A DNA stretch of 53,149 nt from Bacteroidia bacterium (GTDB taxonomy: Bacteria; Bacteroidota; Bacteroidia; UKL13-3), in contig JAKLJI010000003.1 in NCBI GenBank assembly GCA_023151275.1, positions 146,357 through 199,505 on the forward strand, given 5' to 3'. Made by a program: the position numbers and the translations under genes. Shown here in pieces: positions 9,410 through 16,978 of this stretch; position 1 is the stretch's first letter; each line of letters starts with the position of its first letter. A model generated the notes under the pieces. It saw nothing but the letters and a program-made list of their open reading frames with translations, ran no database searches and was not told where the DNA came from.

Positions 9410-9497
9410 GGAAGATCAAAGGTAAGCAATTTTGAAGTGGAAGTATAAAGCTAATTGGCTATGGCAATGGCTTTTGGCTATGGCTGGTTTTTAGCAA

Positions 9498-9596
9498 ATC
9501 CTTGTTCTAATGGATGATTTGTTCCCAAAGGCCATGGCTATCGCTAATAGCTATAGCCGGTTTTCAATTCATCCTTGTTCTAATGGATGATTTGTT
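9498..9596. repeat. 26-bp direct repeat pair
   Basis: An identical 26-bp sequence (core CTTGTTCTAATGGATGATTT) lies at 9498-9523 and 9571-9596, a 73-bp period. The DNA between contains GCTATAGCC-type words. The rest of 9410-9664 holds no convincing gene on either strand. Confidence 0.8.
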
Positions 9597-9664
9597 TTTA
9601 ATTGGAGAACTTAAATCTCTAATGGCTTGATTACCTAGTAAGATGCCGTTCCAAATTGGCAGTT

Positions 9665-9855
9665 TTAAGGAAATTTGCAACAAATCTCTTTCTCGTGAAC
9701 GATTAAGATAAAGCGAGTTGTTTCTCATCAATGTTTTCGAGTCCCAATCTATAATCTCCTAATCGGATTCTGGAATAAGTCTAATAACCTGCAAGGTTCT
9801 TGAATTAAACCTTGTCAATCGATTTTTCGAAGGACTTGTCAAACTCAACTATCAT
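9665..9855 (-). pseudogene. Decayed RelE/ParE-family toxin
   Basis: Read on the minus strand, this starts ATG with MIVEFDKSFEKSIDKV, the N-terminus of Bacteroidota RelE/ParE toxins, then hits TAA. Further on, frames give TYSRIRLGDYRLGLENIDEK and, after a shift, RFILIVHEKE...FP and a stop, which are the usual C-terminal half of this toxin. So about 30 residues are missing from the middle, there are in-frame stops and one frameshift. Its ATG overlaps the stop of the upstream antitoxin gene (ATGA), the typical toxin-antitoxin operon junction. The toxin cannot be made in full. Confidence 0.75.
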
Positions 9856-10049
9856 TTTGTCCCTAGCTTTTTGAGAATAGCCTTCTTAGGAACGGTTTTT
9901 CCGGTTTTTGTGGCATCCATCTGCATTCCAAGCATCAGGTCTTCAACTTGCTCATCTTTTACCACCAAAACTTCACCGCCCAATTGCTTTGCCAATTCAG
10001 AAAGTAGTTTACTGTTTTTGGGGTCTGTTTTAATAAGAAATGCGCTCAT
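9852..10049 (-). CDS. Small antitoxin-like protein (partner of decayed RelE/ParE toxin)
   Basis: 65 residues beginning MSAFLIKTDPKNSKLLSEL; a longer upstream frame exists but this start matches the known small Bacteroidota antitoxin-type proteins that open with the same phrase. The sequence goes on with AKQLGGEVLVVKDEQVEDL and ends with a basic tail (KKAILKKLGTK). Such proteins are found directly upstream of RelE/ParE toxins and share a four-base overlap with them, as here. The toxin is broken, so this is probably an orphan antitoxin kept by drift or because it still protects against related toxins. The family assignment rests on pattern recall. Confidence 0.65.
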   Translation of the reverse strand: MSAFLIKTDPKNSKLLSELAKQLGGEVLVVKDEQVEDLMLGMQMDATKTGKTVPKKAILKKLGTK

Positions 10050-10257
10050 AGCGGAAATATAAAGAAAATTGTAATTTCTGAGAAATGTATTTTCTGAATT
10101 GCTTACTGTGCCAAGTAAAAAACCAATGAGAATAAGCCTTTTCAGTTCCCAGCTTTGGCCATAGCTCATAGCCATAGCCAGTATTATGCAAATCCTTTTT
10201 TTTAATAATCCTCCTCCTCAACTCCCTCTACCAACTCAATACAAAACCTTAAATTCT

Positions 10258-10737
10258 TTATTGGGGTAAAAACGCATCTTCATCTGGATCACTCGTTCCA
10301 TCACCTAGCACAAATGCGTATTCATCCCACGAGGGGTCAGGGTAAGTATTGATATCAACAAATTCTTTTTCTTGCTCAAGCATGCAGGCTTCTAAGCGCT
10401 TGAGTGTTTCTTCCGAATTACTCGAATACCAGTTCCAAACGCGCTGCAATTGGCCTGTAACCACAAAAGCCAATACGGCATGCATATCTTCCTCCAAAAC
10501 CGAATTCAGCTTTTCCTCAAAGGCATCCATAGCATCTTGTGCGGCTTCCGATGGAAGCAAGAACTCATCCGAAAGGGGATAATTCCAGCGAATAGTAACC
10601 CATTCCTGATGCTTCTCCGCATCGCGAAAGGCGTACAAACCCTCCCGATACCTAATGAAAAAGGGCAAATCATTCTCAATGCCTTCAGCAAAAGTCCAGG
10701 TATCTTCGCTTGTAATTAGCGCCTTTAAGTTGTCCAT
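10258..10737 (-). CDS. DUF695-like protein
   Basis: 159 residues from MDNLKALITSEDTWTFAEGI; 30 extra in-frame codons upstream are basic, overlap repeat DNA and are unlikely to be translated. The body reads LPFFIRYREGLYAFRDAEKH and VTIRWNYPL, followed by an acidic helix (AAQDAMDAFEEKLNSVLEED) and LAFVVTGQLQRVWNWYSSN, ending in a very acidic tail. This matches the DUF695 pattern. No signal peptide or membrane segment, so cytoplasmic. Function unknown; no operon partner. Confidence 0.65.
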   Translation of the reverse strand: MDNLKALITSEDTWTFAEGIENDLPFFIRYREGLYAFRDAEKHQEWVTIRWNYPLSDEFLLPSEAAQDAMDAFEEKLNSVLEEDMHAVLAFVVTGQLQRVWNWYSSNSEETLKRLEACMLEQEKEFVDINTYPDPSWDEYAFVLGDGTSDPDEDAFLPQ

Positions 10738-10963
10738 GCACCAAAGGTATGGAATTTTGTTCCGGGAACGATTTGTTAAGCGATGGCGATGGCTTTTGGC
10801 GATGGCCTTCTGATGAACGTTAACCAAACGGGTTGCTTTGCATTTAACATTTTCAACTCCATCACCGACGGCAAAAGTTTTATACTCTTCTTTTCGCCAT
10901 GAAATCCATTCTGATAAATCCCCCAGCTATAGCTATAGCCAACAGCCATAGCCTCTTTCGTTA

Positions 10964-11163
10964 ATTTTCGTAAACGATTGAACTTGATTGGCGATAGCCT
11001 TTGGATTCGTAACCGATTTAGAATGGTCGGCCTTTTGCCTTTTGCCATTTGCACTTGACTTTGATTTTCGTAAACGATTGAACTTGTTTTGCGATGGCGA
11101 TGGCATTTAGATTAGCAATCGATTTGAAAGGGCAGACACTTGGCCCTTTGCTTTTGAATTTCA
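10964..11163. repeat. Two diverged 100-bp tandem units
   Basis: The 23-bp string beginning ATTTTCGTAAACGATTGAAC is identical at 10964-10986 and 11064-11086, exactly 100 bp apart. The rest of the two units aligns imperfectly (a GGCGATAGCC or GCGATGGC word, then a GATTTA/GATTTG stretch, then GGCCTTTTGC/GGCCCTTTGC). No gene is supported in 10738-11203. Confidence 0.7.
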
Positions 11164-11203
11164 TGAATAGTTTTAATTCGAGAAGCAATAGGTGCTGAAC
11201 TCC

Positions 11204-11350
11204 AACCCCGCAAGGGGTGACACGATTGTAGCAAAATGTGACATTCGTATTTTCACACATTAACCCCGCAAGGGGTGACACGATTGTAGCAAAATTGACA
11301 TTCGTATTTTCACCTATTAACCCCGCGAGGGGTGACACGATTTTGAGCAA
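11204..11350. repeat. Three tandem 57-58 bp repeats with a CCCCGCAAGGGG palindrome
   Basis: Units start at 11204, 11262 and 11319. Each opens AACCCCGCAAGGGGTGACAC (third copy has CGCGAG) followed by GATTGTAGCAAAA, and the first two continue with a nearly identical GACATTCGTATTTTCAC segment. Each unit can fold a small hairpin. Because the linker parts are also repeated, this is not a CRISPR array. Confidence 0.85.
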
Positions 11351-11355
11351 TGGCC

Positions 11356-11400
11356 ATAAAAAACGGCGGACATTTCCGCTTGGAAACTCCGCCGTTTTAA
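11356..11400 (-). terminator. Rho-independent terminator of the alanine dehydrogenase gene
   Basis: Inverted arms AAAACGGCGGA (11360-11370) and TCCGCCGTTTT (11388-11398). Read on the minus strand, the second arm runs into a T tract, downstream of the ald stop codon. Confidence 0.8.
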
Positions 11401-11455
11401 TCTTTATGAGACTTTCATCTCATGCCTCAAAGAAAATCTCCTCTGGAAACTTCGC

Positions 11456-12568
11456 TTAAAGCACTTCTGAAACTTCGCTGTATGGCAGGTTAAAGGCTTC
11501 AGCAACTCCTTTGTAAACCACTTTGCCATTTACCACGTTCAAGCCCAAACGCAATTCTTCGTTATCGGCACAGGCTTTCTTCCATCCTTTATTGGCCAGT
11601 TGAAGCGCATACGGCAAGGTAGCATTGGTTAAGGCAAGGGTTGATGTATAGGGAACAGCACCCGGCATGTTCGCTACGCAATAGTGAATAATTCCATCAA
11701 TCACATAAGTTGGGTTCTCGTGTGTAGTTGGCTTACAGGTTTCAATACATCCACCTTGGTCAACAGCTACGTCTACCAAAACAGTGCCCGGCTTCATCAA
11801 TTTCAACATATCGCGGGTAATCAAGTGTGGAGCCTTTGCACCTGGAATCAATACTGCACCTACAATGAGGTCGGCTTGTTTTACAGCTTCGCGAATATTG
11901 TACTCGTTAGAAAATACAGTTTTTACATTTTTTGGAAGAATATCATCCAACTCACGCAAACGTGGAATTGAAATATCCATAATGGTTACATCAGCAGCCA
12001 TTCCGGCAGCCATTTTTGCAGCTTGAGTTCCTACAATACCACCACCCAAAATCAATACATTGGCTGGCTTAACTCCTGGTACGCCTCCTAACAAAATACC
12101 ACGTCCACCCATTGGTTTCTCAAGGTACTTGGCACCTTCTTGAATACTCATGCGACCAGCTACTTCACTCATTGGAACCAACAAAGGCAATGAACGGTCT
12201 TTCTTTTCTACAGTCTCATACGCCAAACATACTGCTTTGCGCTCAAGCATAGCTTTGGTTAATGGCTCGTACGATGCAAAGTGGAAATAGGTAAACAACA
12301 ACTGATTTTCTTTTATCAATGGATACTCCACCTCAATCGGCTCTTTTACCTTCATAATCATTTCGGCAATCGCATACACCTCCTCAATGGTTGGTAAAAT
12401 GCTTGCACCTGCCGATGCATACTCTTCATCAGCAAATCCACTGCCTACTCCGGCTGTAGATTGAACATAAACACTATGTCCTGCTTTTGTAAGTGCTGAT
12501 ACGCCTGCCGGGGTTAATCCTACGCGGTTTTCGTTGTTTTTGATTTCTTTGGGAACACCAATAATCAT
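11456..12568 (-). CDS. ald: Alanine dehydrogenase
   Basis: 370 residues, the usual length. Catalyses NAD-dependent oxidative deamination of L-alanine to pyruvate and ammonia in the cytoplasm. The N-terminus MIIGVPKEIKNNENRVGLTP is diagnostic, with Arg15, Lys75 (MKVKEP) and His96 (YFHFAS) at the positions of the substrate-binding and catalytic residues in characterised enzymes. The Rossmann motif LILGGGIVGTQAAKMA lies near 170-186. Transcribed alone, ended by the hairpin at 11356-11400. It serves alanine catabolism or nitrogen balance. Confidence 0.96.
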   Translation of the reverse strand: MIIGVPKEIKNNENRVGLTPAGVSALTKAGHSVYVQSTAGVGSGFADEEYASAGASILPTIEEVYAIAEMIMKVKEPIEVEYPLIKENQLLFTYFHFASYEPLTKAMLERKAVCLAYETVEKKDRSLPLLVPMSEVAGRMSIQEGAKYLEKPMGGRGILLGGVPGVKPANVLILGGGIVGTQAAKMAAGMAADVTIMDISIPRLRELDDILPKNVKTVFSNEYNIREAVKQADLIVGAVLIPGAKAPHLITRDMLKLMKPGTVLVDVAVDQGGCIETCKPTTHENPTYVIDGIIHYCVANMPGAVPYTSTLALTNATLPYALQLANKGWKKACADNEELRLGLNVVNGKVVYKGVAEAFNLPYSEVSEVL

Positions 12569-12671
12569 AATCTTGTATTTAGGTCGGCAAACTTAGCAGT
12601 TTTCCTGCATTTAAAAAAAGTTTCAAGCCGTATTCAAAATTCGTTTCAAACTGAAAACCAGAACACTAAGT

Positions 12672-13421
12672 TTATAGCGAACCTGCTCTTCCTCCTTCAC
12701 CCTGAGTGCGTTGTGCCACCAAATACTCCCCTTCTAGTTTGGGAACCAAAGCCGTATAATCCTGCTGCAAACAAAAATGAACATCATCTGTACCCCGATG
12801 CAGCAACTTAAACCGCTGTGCATGCGAGCTTTTTCTTACCAATCCTTCCAAATCATTGCTGTGCTGCATGTACAAATCAATGGCCGCCAGTGTGGCATCG
12901 TCTGTTGTACTAAACGCTTCCAATAGTCTATAGGCCAAGGCCCCTGCAAATAGGGTATCTTCCAGGTTGTACTTGTCTTTCCAGCCTGCACACAACAACA
13001 CTACCGGGCGGTTTTGATTTTGCAAATGCTGCTGCAATGCGGTAATATTCAAAAACGAACCAATCACAATTTCTGCGGCCCCTTGTTGCCTCGCCTGCTT
13101 AATGGCCTTGGTTCCGTTGGTGGTCGTAAAGGCTAGTTTCCTCCCCTTCAACAACGGATTTTGAAACTCAAAGGGCGAATTACCTAAATCATATCCGCGC
13201 AATTTTTCGGCATTGCGTTCGGCAGCGGTTAAAAAATCAAAGTCCTTAAACAAGGCGCATTCTTCCGGCGTACTCACTGGTAAAATCCGCTCAATGCCGG
13301 TATCAAAGGCAACACACATACTACTCGTAGCACGCAAAATATCAATCACAACTACACAAGTTCCTGTCAAATCATACAAAGGCAATAGCCTCGGCGTGTA
13401 TACCGTCTCAAGCGTTTTCAT
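12672..13421 (-). CDS. comB: 2-phosphosulfolactate phosphatase family protein (ComB-like)
   Basis: 249 residues from MKTLETVYTPRLLPLYDLTG; a longer in-frame start at 13511 would add 30 poorly conserved residues in a GC-rich stretch. The family motifs are VVVIDILRATSSMCVAFDTG near the N-terminus, AERNAEKLRGYDLGNSP, LAFTTTNGTKAI and LLCAGWKDKYNLEDTLFAGAL. ComB removes phosphate from 2-phosphosulfolactate in coenzyme M synthesis in archaea; in Bacteroidota the physiological substrate is not settled. No other sulfolactate gene is nearby. Confidence 0.88.
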   Translation of the reverse strand: MKTLETVYTPRLLPLYDLTGTCVVVIDILRATSSMCVAFDTGIERILPVSTPEECALFKDFDFLTAAERNAEKLRGYDLGNSPFEFQNPLLKGRKLAFTTTNGTKAIKQARQQGAAEIVIGSFLNITALQQHLQNQNRPVVLLCAGWKDKYNLEDTLFAGALAYRLLEAFSTTDDATLAAIDLYMQHSNDLEGLVRKSSHAQRFKLLHRGTDDVHFCLQQDYTALVPKLEGEYLVAQRTQGEGGRAGSL

Positions 13422-13585
13422 GGCACAAATATGCACTTTGCCGGGGTAATTGCCGCCAGGCTCTTTTGGGGCCAATTCGCTGTGAGTTGGGCCTGTGCCC
13501 CTGTTTTTCAAATTCCGGTTTCAAACAAAAATTCCGTTCCAACAGGGGCACCGGGTCATCCGCATTACTCCGCAGGCTTCCGGCT

Positions 13586-13635
13586 GCCGGCTGTAGGCGG
13601 TCTGGCGGGCATTCCTGCGGTCGCCTCCAGCCGGC
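13586..13635. repeat. GC-rich inverted repeat in a GC-rich island
   Basis: Arms GCCGGCTGTAGGCG (13586-13599) and CGCCTCCAGCCGGC (13622-13635) pair with a single mismatch. They lie in a strikingly GC-rich tract (about 13535-13680) that contrasts with the AT-rich flanks. Open frames across it are low-complexity and unlike known proteins. Within 13422-14051 the only other structure I see is the element at 13719-13889. Confidence 0.65.
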
Positions 13636-13718
13636 CACAGCCGGCGCCAAAACCCTTTGCGGGGTAATTCGCTCCTGCCCCATCAGGCAAAATTTCGTGC
13701 AACTTGCCCTTTACGTAC

Positions 13719-13889
13719 AACCCGGATTACGCATTTGAACTTCGTCATGAGGGCCAAAAGGCCAAAGAAATTGGAAGTTTCACGAGCAAGGCATAATTAA
13801 TCTTTATGGCGAGTGAGGGAAACTGAGTTTACGGCCAATTTCACAGGCATTTTGGGCAGTAATAGATGATCAAATGCGTATTCCGGGTT
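13719..13889. mobile_element. 171-bp MITE-like element with 20-bp terminal inverted repeats (copy A)
   Basis: The left end AACCCGGATTACGCATTTGA is, with one mismatch, the reverse complement of the right end TCAAATGCGTATTCCGGGTT. A second copy of exactly the same length lies at 16131-16301 in the same orientation, and a decayed one at about 32388-32495. No protein is encoded and I see no clear target-site duplication. It looks like a non-autonomous mobile or dispersed intergenic element. Confidence 0.75.
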
Positions 13890-14051
13890 CGATTCAAAAA
13901 AGAAGCAATTGGTCTTCATACTTTTGTTTGGTTTCCAACCACGGGTCTTCTGAATTCCAGCTGCATAACAACAGTTTTTCACTTTAGTTTTTTCATTTTC
14001 ACGCTATTGCAGGCTTCTCATTTTCCGCTTACTTTTGGAAAAACCAGAAAC

Positions 14052-14561
14052 ATGAAAAAAATCAGTTTTCTACTTTTTGCAGCCAGCATTCTCCTCTTTG
14101 GAGCCTGCAAAAACGACACAAAAAAAATCACCTACACCTTAGATAATCTTCAGTTTAACCTCGAAGGCCCCTTGTTTGAAGGCCCTAATACCGCTCAGGT
14201 TCCTATTCAACTCGACCTGGCAAAAATTACCGGTATCCCGCAGGCAACTGCCAATCAAATTAAATCCGTAAAACTGGTAAGCTGTGAAATCAATGCTCCC
14301 GAGGGACAAAATTTTAATCCGGTTTCAAATGTGGTGCTCCAATTGGCCGCCGATAAAGTTGACATGACCGAAATTGCACTCCTTAACCCCATTCCTCAAT
14401 CCAGCAAAAGCATCGCTCCTCAACCCAAAGCCAATGAACTTAGCACCTTCTTTCAACAAGGAAACATCATTGTGCTGCTAGATGCAACTCTTCTTGCCGA
14501 CCAAGAAGAGAGCCTGAGCTATACCGGAAAATTAAGCTTTGAACTTGAAGTAACTAATTAA
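14052..14561 (+). CDS. Lipoprotein of unknown function
   Basis: 169 residues. The start chosen is the ATG of MKKISFLLFAASILLFGAC, a clear lipoprotein signal with Cys19; the frame is open further upstream but that part crosses the mobile element and has no signal. After a KNDTKK linker the mature part alternates hydrophobic and polar residues (ITYTLDNLQFNLEGPLFEGP, KSVKLVSCEINAPEG), suggesting a beta-sandwich. It ends YTGKLSFELEVTN. No family recognised. Followed after 14 bp by the DUF2147 gene, so probably co-transcribed with the next two envelope genes. Confidence 0.8.
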   Translation: MKKISFLLFAASILLFGACKNDTKKITYTLDNLQFNLEGPLFEGPNTAQVPIQLDLAKITGIPQATANQIKSVKLVSCEINAPEGQNFNPVSNVVLQLAADKVDMTEIALLNPIPQSSKSIAPQPKANELSTFFQQGNIIVLLDATLLADQEESLSYTGKLSFELEVTN

Positions 14562-14575
14562 TAAACCTATCAACT

Positions 14576-15040
14576 ATGAGAAGATTTCTACTTGCAACTT
14601 TTGTATTCCTGGCTTCCTTTTTATTAACTGCCAAAAGCCTCAACGATCCAGCCGATCGCCTGCTCGGTGTTTGGGAACCTTCCAACGGTCGTGCCCGTGT
14701 AAAAATTGAAAAAATTGGAACCAAGTACTATGGCAAAATTGTGTGGTTAAAAGAACCAACCGACCCAGAAACCGGCAAACCCAAACTCGATAAAAACAAT
14801 CCCGATGAAAGCCTGCGCAATGCCCCTTTAAAAGGATACCGCATGCTAAAAGATTTCACCTACAAAGGCGACGATGAGTGGACAGAAGGCACCATTTACG
14901 ACCCCAACAATGGAAGCACCTACAGCTGCATCATAAAAATGAAAGATGCCAATACCCTCGAAATTCGCGGCTATATTGGAATTGCTACCTTTGGCAGAAC
15001 CGATGTTTGGAAGCGCTTGCAAGTACCTGCCAAACCCTAA
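14576..15040 (+). CDS. DUF2147 family secreted protein
   Basis: 154 residues with a Sec signal peptide (MRRFLLATFVFLASFLLTAKS). The mature part matches DUF2147: DRLLGVWEPSNGRARVKIEK at the start, YYGKIVWLKEPTDPETGKP, GYRMLKDFTYKGDDEWTEG, IYDPNNGSTYSCIIKM and the end LEIRGYIGIATFGRTDVWKR. Members are small periplasmic beta-barrel-like proteins with unknown role, common in Bacteroidota and proteobacteria. It sits between a lipoprotein gene and an outer-membrane barrel gene, 9 bp before the latter. Confidence 0.92.
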   Translation: MRRFLLATFVFLASFLLTAKSLNDPADRLLGVWEPSNGRARVKIEKIGTKYYGKIVWLKEPTDPETGKPKLDKNNPDESLRNAPLKGYRMLKDFTYKGDDEWTEGTIYDPNNGSTYSCIIKMKDANTLEIRGYIGIATFGRTDVWKRLQVPAKP

Positions 15041-15049
15041 AAAGCAACC

Positions 15050-16126
15050 ATGAATTACGCTTCTCGATTACTTTTCGTGCTGCTTCTTAGCATGCCGCTT
15101 AGCCACGCTTTTGCCCAAACCGATTCAACTGCAACAGAAGAAGATTATGGCGAATACGATAACCTTAGCTTTGCAGGCGACGGAAATAAAAATTACTGCA
15201 GCAATAAAATTGAAGGATTAAGTCCTTCAAAGCTCATTTCGCTGGGCTACGATTTTCAAGGCCCACAAACCTTAAGTGCTGATAGTTTCGGTGCTGTTTC
15301 ACCTTATGAGCGCGCCTTCGGACTTGCACATGGCCTGCGCTTTGCGGCCAATGTTCCGGTTATTTCGCGCAATTCTATCATTGTGCAAATGAGTGCCAAT
15401 TACCTGGAAACGCGCTATCAGGAAAAAGCAAATCAAACCGGAACCAATGGCATTTTGGCTCAGGCATTAACCAACAATGGGCTACGAAGCATGGGTTTAG
15501 GCACTACCATTTTCAAACCTTTAGATGGCAAGAAATTCTTGCTTTTTCAAGGTTCCGCCGACCTCAATGGCGATTGGCAATGGGGAGATTTTATGCCCCT
15601 GAAATACCTCAAATACAGTGCAGCTGCCGTTTACGGACTTCGCACAAGCGACCGCAAGCAATGGGGCATTGGACTTTCAAGAACTTACCGCGCAGGCGAA
15701 CTCAATTACATTCCTATTCTCTTGTTCAACTCAACCAACCCAAGCAATACCTGGGGCACCGAAATTTTGTTTCCGGCCCGGGCGCATGTGCGTAGAACCT
15801 TTAGTCCGCGCAGCATGGCCTTTTTTGGGTATGAGCTCGAAGGCCAAAGCTATAGACTTTGGTTTAATCCAAGCACCCGAGGAGAAGACCTGGAAATTCG
15901 CCGCAGTGAAATCCGATTGCGCTTTGTTTACGAGCGTTCGCTTAAAGATTTTATTTGGATGAGCTTGCAGGTGGGTTACCGCATCAACTACAGCTACAAT
16001 GTAGATAGGCTTCCGGATGGCAAAGACTTCTACCGAGGTTTCTTTGGCACCCAACCTATGGCCATGGAGAATAAGTTAACCAATCCGCTCTACATCAACT
16101 TAAGCATCAATTTGGTAAGCCCATAA
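15050..16126 (+). CDS. Outer-membrane beta-barrel protein (DUF6268-like)
   Basis: 358 residues, signal peptide MNYASRLLFVLLLSMPLSHAFAQ. The mature part has many amphipathic strands (LRFAANVPVISRNSIIVQMS, KQWGIGLSRTYRAGELNYIP, MSLQVGYRINYSYNV) and ends with alternating hydrophobics (NPLYINLSINLVSP), so a transmembrane barrel of roughly 12-14 strands is likely. The overall pattern recalls the DUF6268 family; that name is tentative. It is the last of a three-gene envelope operon and stops 4 bp before a mobile element. Confidence 0.75.
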   Translation: MNYASRLLFVLLLSMPLSHAFAQTDSTATEEDYGEYDNLSFAGDGNKNYCSNKIEGLSPSKLISLGYDFQGPQTLSADSFGAVSPYERAFGLAHGLRFAANVPVISRNSIIVQMSANYLETRYQEKANQTGTNGILAQALTNNGLRSMGLGTTIFKPLDGKKFLLFQGSADLNGDWQWGDFMPLKYLKYSAAAVYGLRTSDRKQWGIGLSRTYRAGELNYIPILLFNSTNPSNTWGTEILFPARAHVRRTFSPRSMAFFGYELEGQSYRLWFNPSTRGEDLEIRRSEIRLRFVYERSLKDFIWMSLQVGYRINYSYNVDRLPDGKDFYRGFFGTQPMAMENKLTNPLYINLSINLVSP

Positions 16127-16130
16127 ATTC

Positions 16131-16301
16131 AACCCGGATTTTGTATTTGAACTTCGTCATGAGGGCCAAAAGGCCTAAGAAATTGGCCGTTTCACGAGCA
16201 AAGCATAATGAATCTTTATGTTGCGTGAGGGAAACTGAGTTTACGGCCAATTTCACAGGCATTTTGGGCAGTAATAGATGGTCAAATGCGTATTCCGGGT
16301 T
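16131..16301. mobile_element. 171-bp MITE-like element with terminal inverted repeats (copy B)
   Basis: Same length and orientation as the copy at 13719-13889, differing at a modest number of positions. Ends AACCCGGATTTTGTATTTGA and TCAAATGCGTATTCCGGGTT. The right end contains the ATG (16286) that opens the orphan toxin frame. Together with copy A it brackets the three envelope genes. Confidence 0.75.
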
Positions 16302-16972
16302 TAAGCGGAAGTACCCAAGATGGCGCTTATTTTGGTTCTTCAGGTTCAGATGCATTCTCCGGTGGGAGTTCAACGGGAGCCACCTTGGATTATATTCAAG
16401 AGGGCATAGATTGGATTGGTGTTTTTGACCCAACAGGTATTGCCGACTTAACCAATGGCACACTCTTTACCATTCGAGGTGATTATAAGAACGCGGCAAT
16501 AAGTTATGCCGGTGTTTTACCGGGTGGCGACCTATTAAAAGCAGGCCGCTTAGGCGCAAAAATGGCAGCCCGAGCTAGCCTAATTGCCATGCCCATTCTT
16601 GTCAAAGAAGGAAAAAAAGTTTATAATGCAATTCAAGCTGGAAGGAGAGCTGCTAAGGGGGGTACATTTGGTGAAAAGCTGTTTTTAAGTGAAAAATTTG
16701 GAATTACATCTACGAAATTTGGAAATTCTGCCGCTTTTGCAAAAGGAACTTTGAATGAAGGAGGTGGATGGTTTAAAGCAGGGTGGTCTACAGGTCAAAA
16801 TGCTGCTGGACAATGGGGGTATAAATTCAGAATTGGGATTGGTTCAAGTGTGACAAATCCAAATGTAGCCAAGTATCATATGTATTTACCTAAAAGTTTT
16901 GTACCAAACAGTTTTGCAAATCCTTCCATACAAGTGAAGCGTTCGTTATTTAATCTTGGACTAAAACCTTAA
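16286..16972 (+). CDS. Orphan polymorphic-toxin C-terminal module (Rhs-type tail)
   Basis: 228 residues. After a glycine/serine stretch the sequence reads YIQEGIDWIGVFDPTGIADL, then GDYKNAAISYAGVLPGGDLL, a helical glycine-rich pre-toxin region seen before the toxin domain of Rhs-type proteins. The last 100 or so residues (from FGEKLFLSEKFGITSTKFG to FNLGLKP) would be the toxin; I do not recognise its fold. There is no Rhs core, and the first codons (MRIPGL) come from the inverted repeat of the mobile element, so this is a displaced or truncated module. A candidate immunity gene follows after 6 bp. Confidence 0.6.
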   Translation: MRIPGLSGSTQDGAYFGSSGSDAFSGGSSTGATLDYIQEGIDWIGVFDPTGIADLTNGTLFTIRGDYKNAAISYAGVLPGGDLLKAGRLGAKMAARASLIAMPILVKEGKKVYNAIQAGRRAAKGGTFGEKLFLSEKFGITSTKFGNSAAFAKGTLNEGGGWFKAGWSTGQNAAGQWGYKFRIGIGSSVTNPNVAKYHMYLPKSFVPNSFANPSIQVKRSLFNLGLKP

Positions 16973-16978
16973 TGTATT

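Larger units (their letters stand above)
9451..11103. repeat. Cluster of degenerate GGCNATNGCC-type motifs in intergenic DNA
   Basis: Short near-palindromic words such as GGCTATGGC, GCTATAGCC, GGCCATAGC, GCGATGGCGATGGC and GGCGATAGCC recur in every non-coding gap between 9.45 and 11.1 kb (about 9453, 9475, 9531, 10158, 10784, 10926, 10991 and 11091). The blocks near 9465 and 10784 share a longer frame: two such words separated by TTTT. Function unknown; they resemble dispersed intergenic repeats rather than coding sequence. Confidence 0.6.

Noticed and set aside
10776-11054. Minus-strand 92-residue frame
   Set aside because: It lies in the repeat zone, is rich in basic residues and has no similarity I can recognise.
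11204-11350. CRISPR array
   Set aside because: The segments between the repeated palindromes are nearly identical to each other, there are only three units and no cas genes.
11018-11350. Minus-strand 110-residue protein
   Set aside because: It is a translation of the tandem repeats (the phrase VSPLAGL recurs), with no start context or domain.
13408-13738. Several overlapping frames in the GC-rich island
   Set aside because: High GC removes stop codons by chance; the peptides are low-complexity and unlike any family.
13797-13982. Minus-strand protein in copy A, with a matching one in copy B (16107-16463)
   Set aside because: The shared peptide NPEYAFDHLLLPKMPVKLAV only reflects the repeated element; the frames differ outside it.
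13866-14051. Longer N-terminus for the lipoprotein at 14052
   Set aside because: It would start in the mobile element and bury the lipoprotein signal in the middle of the protein.
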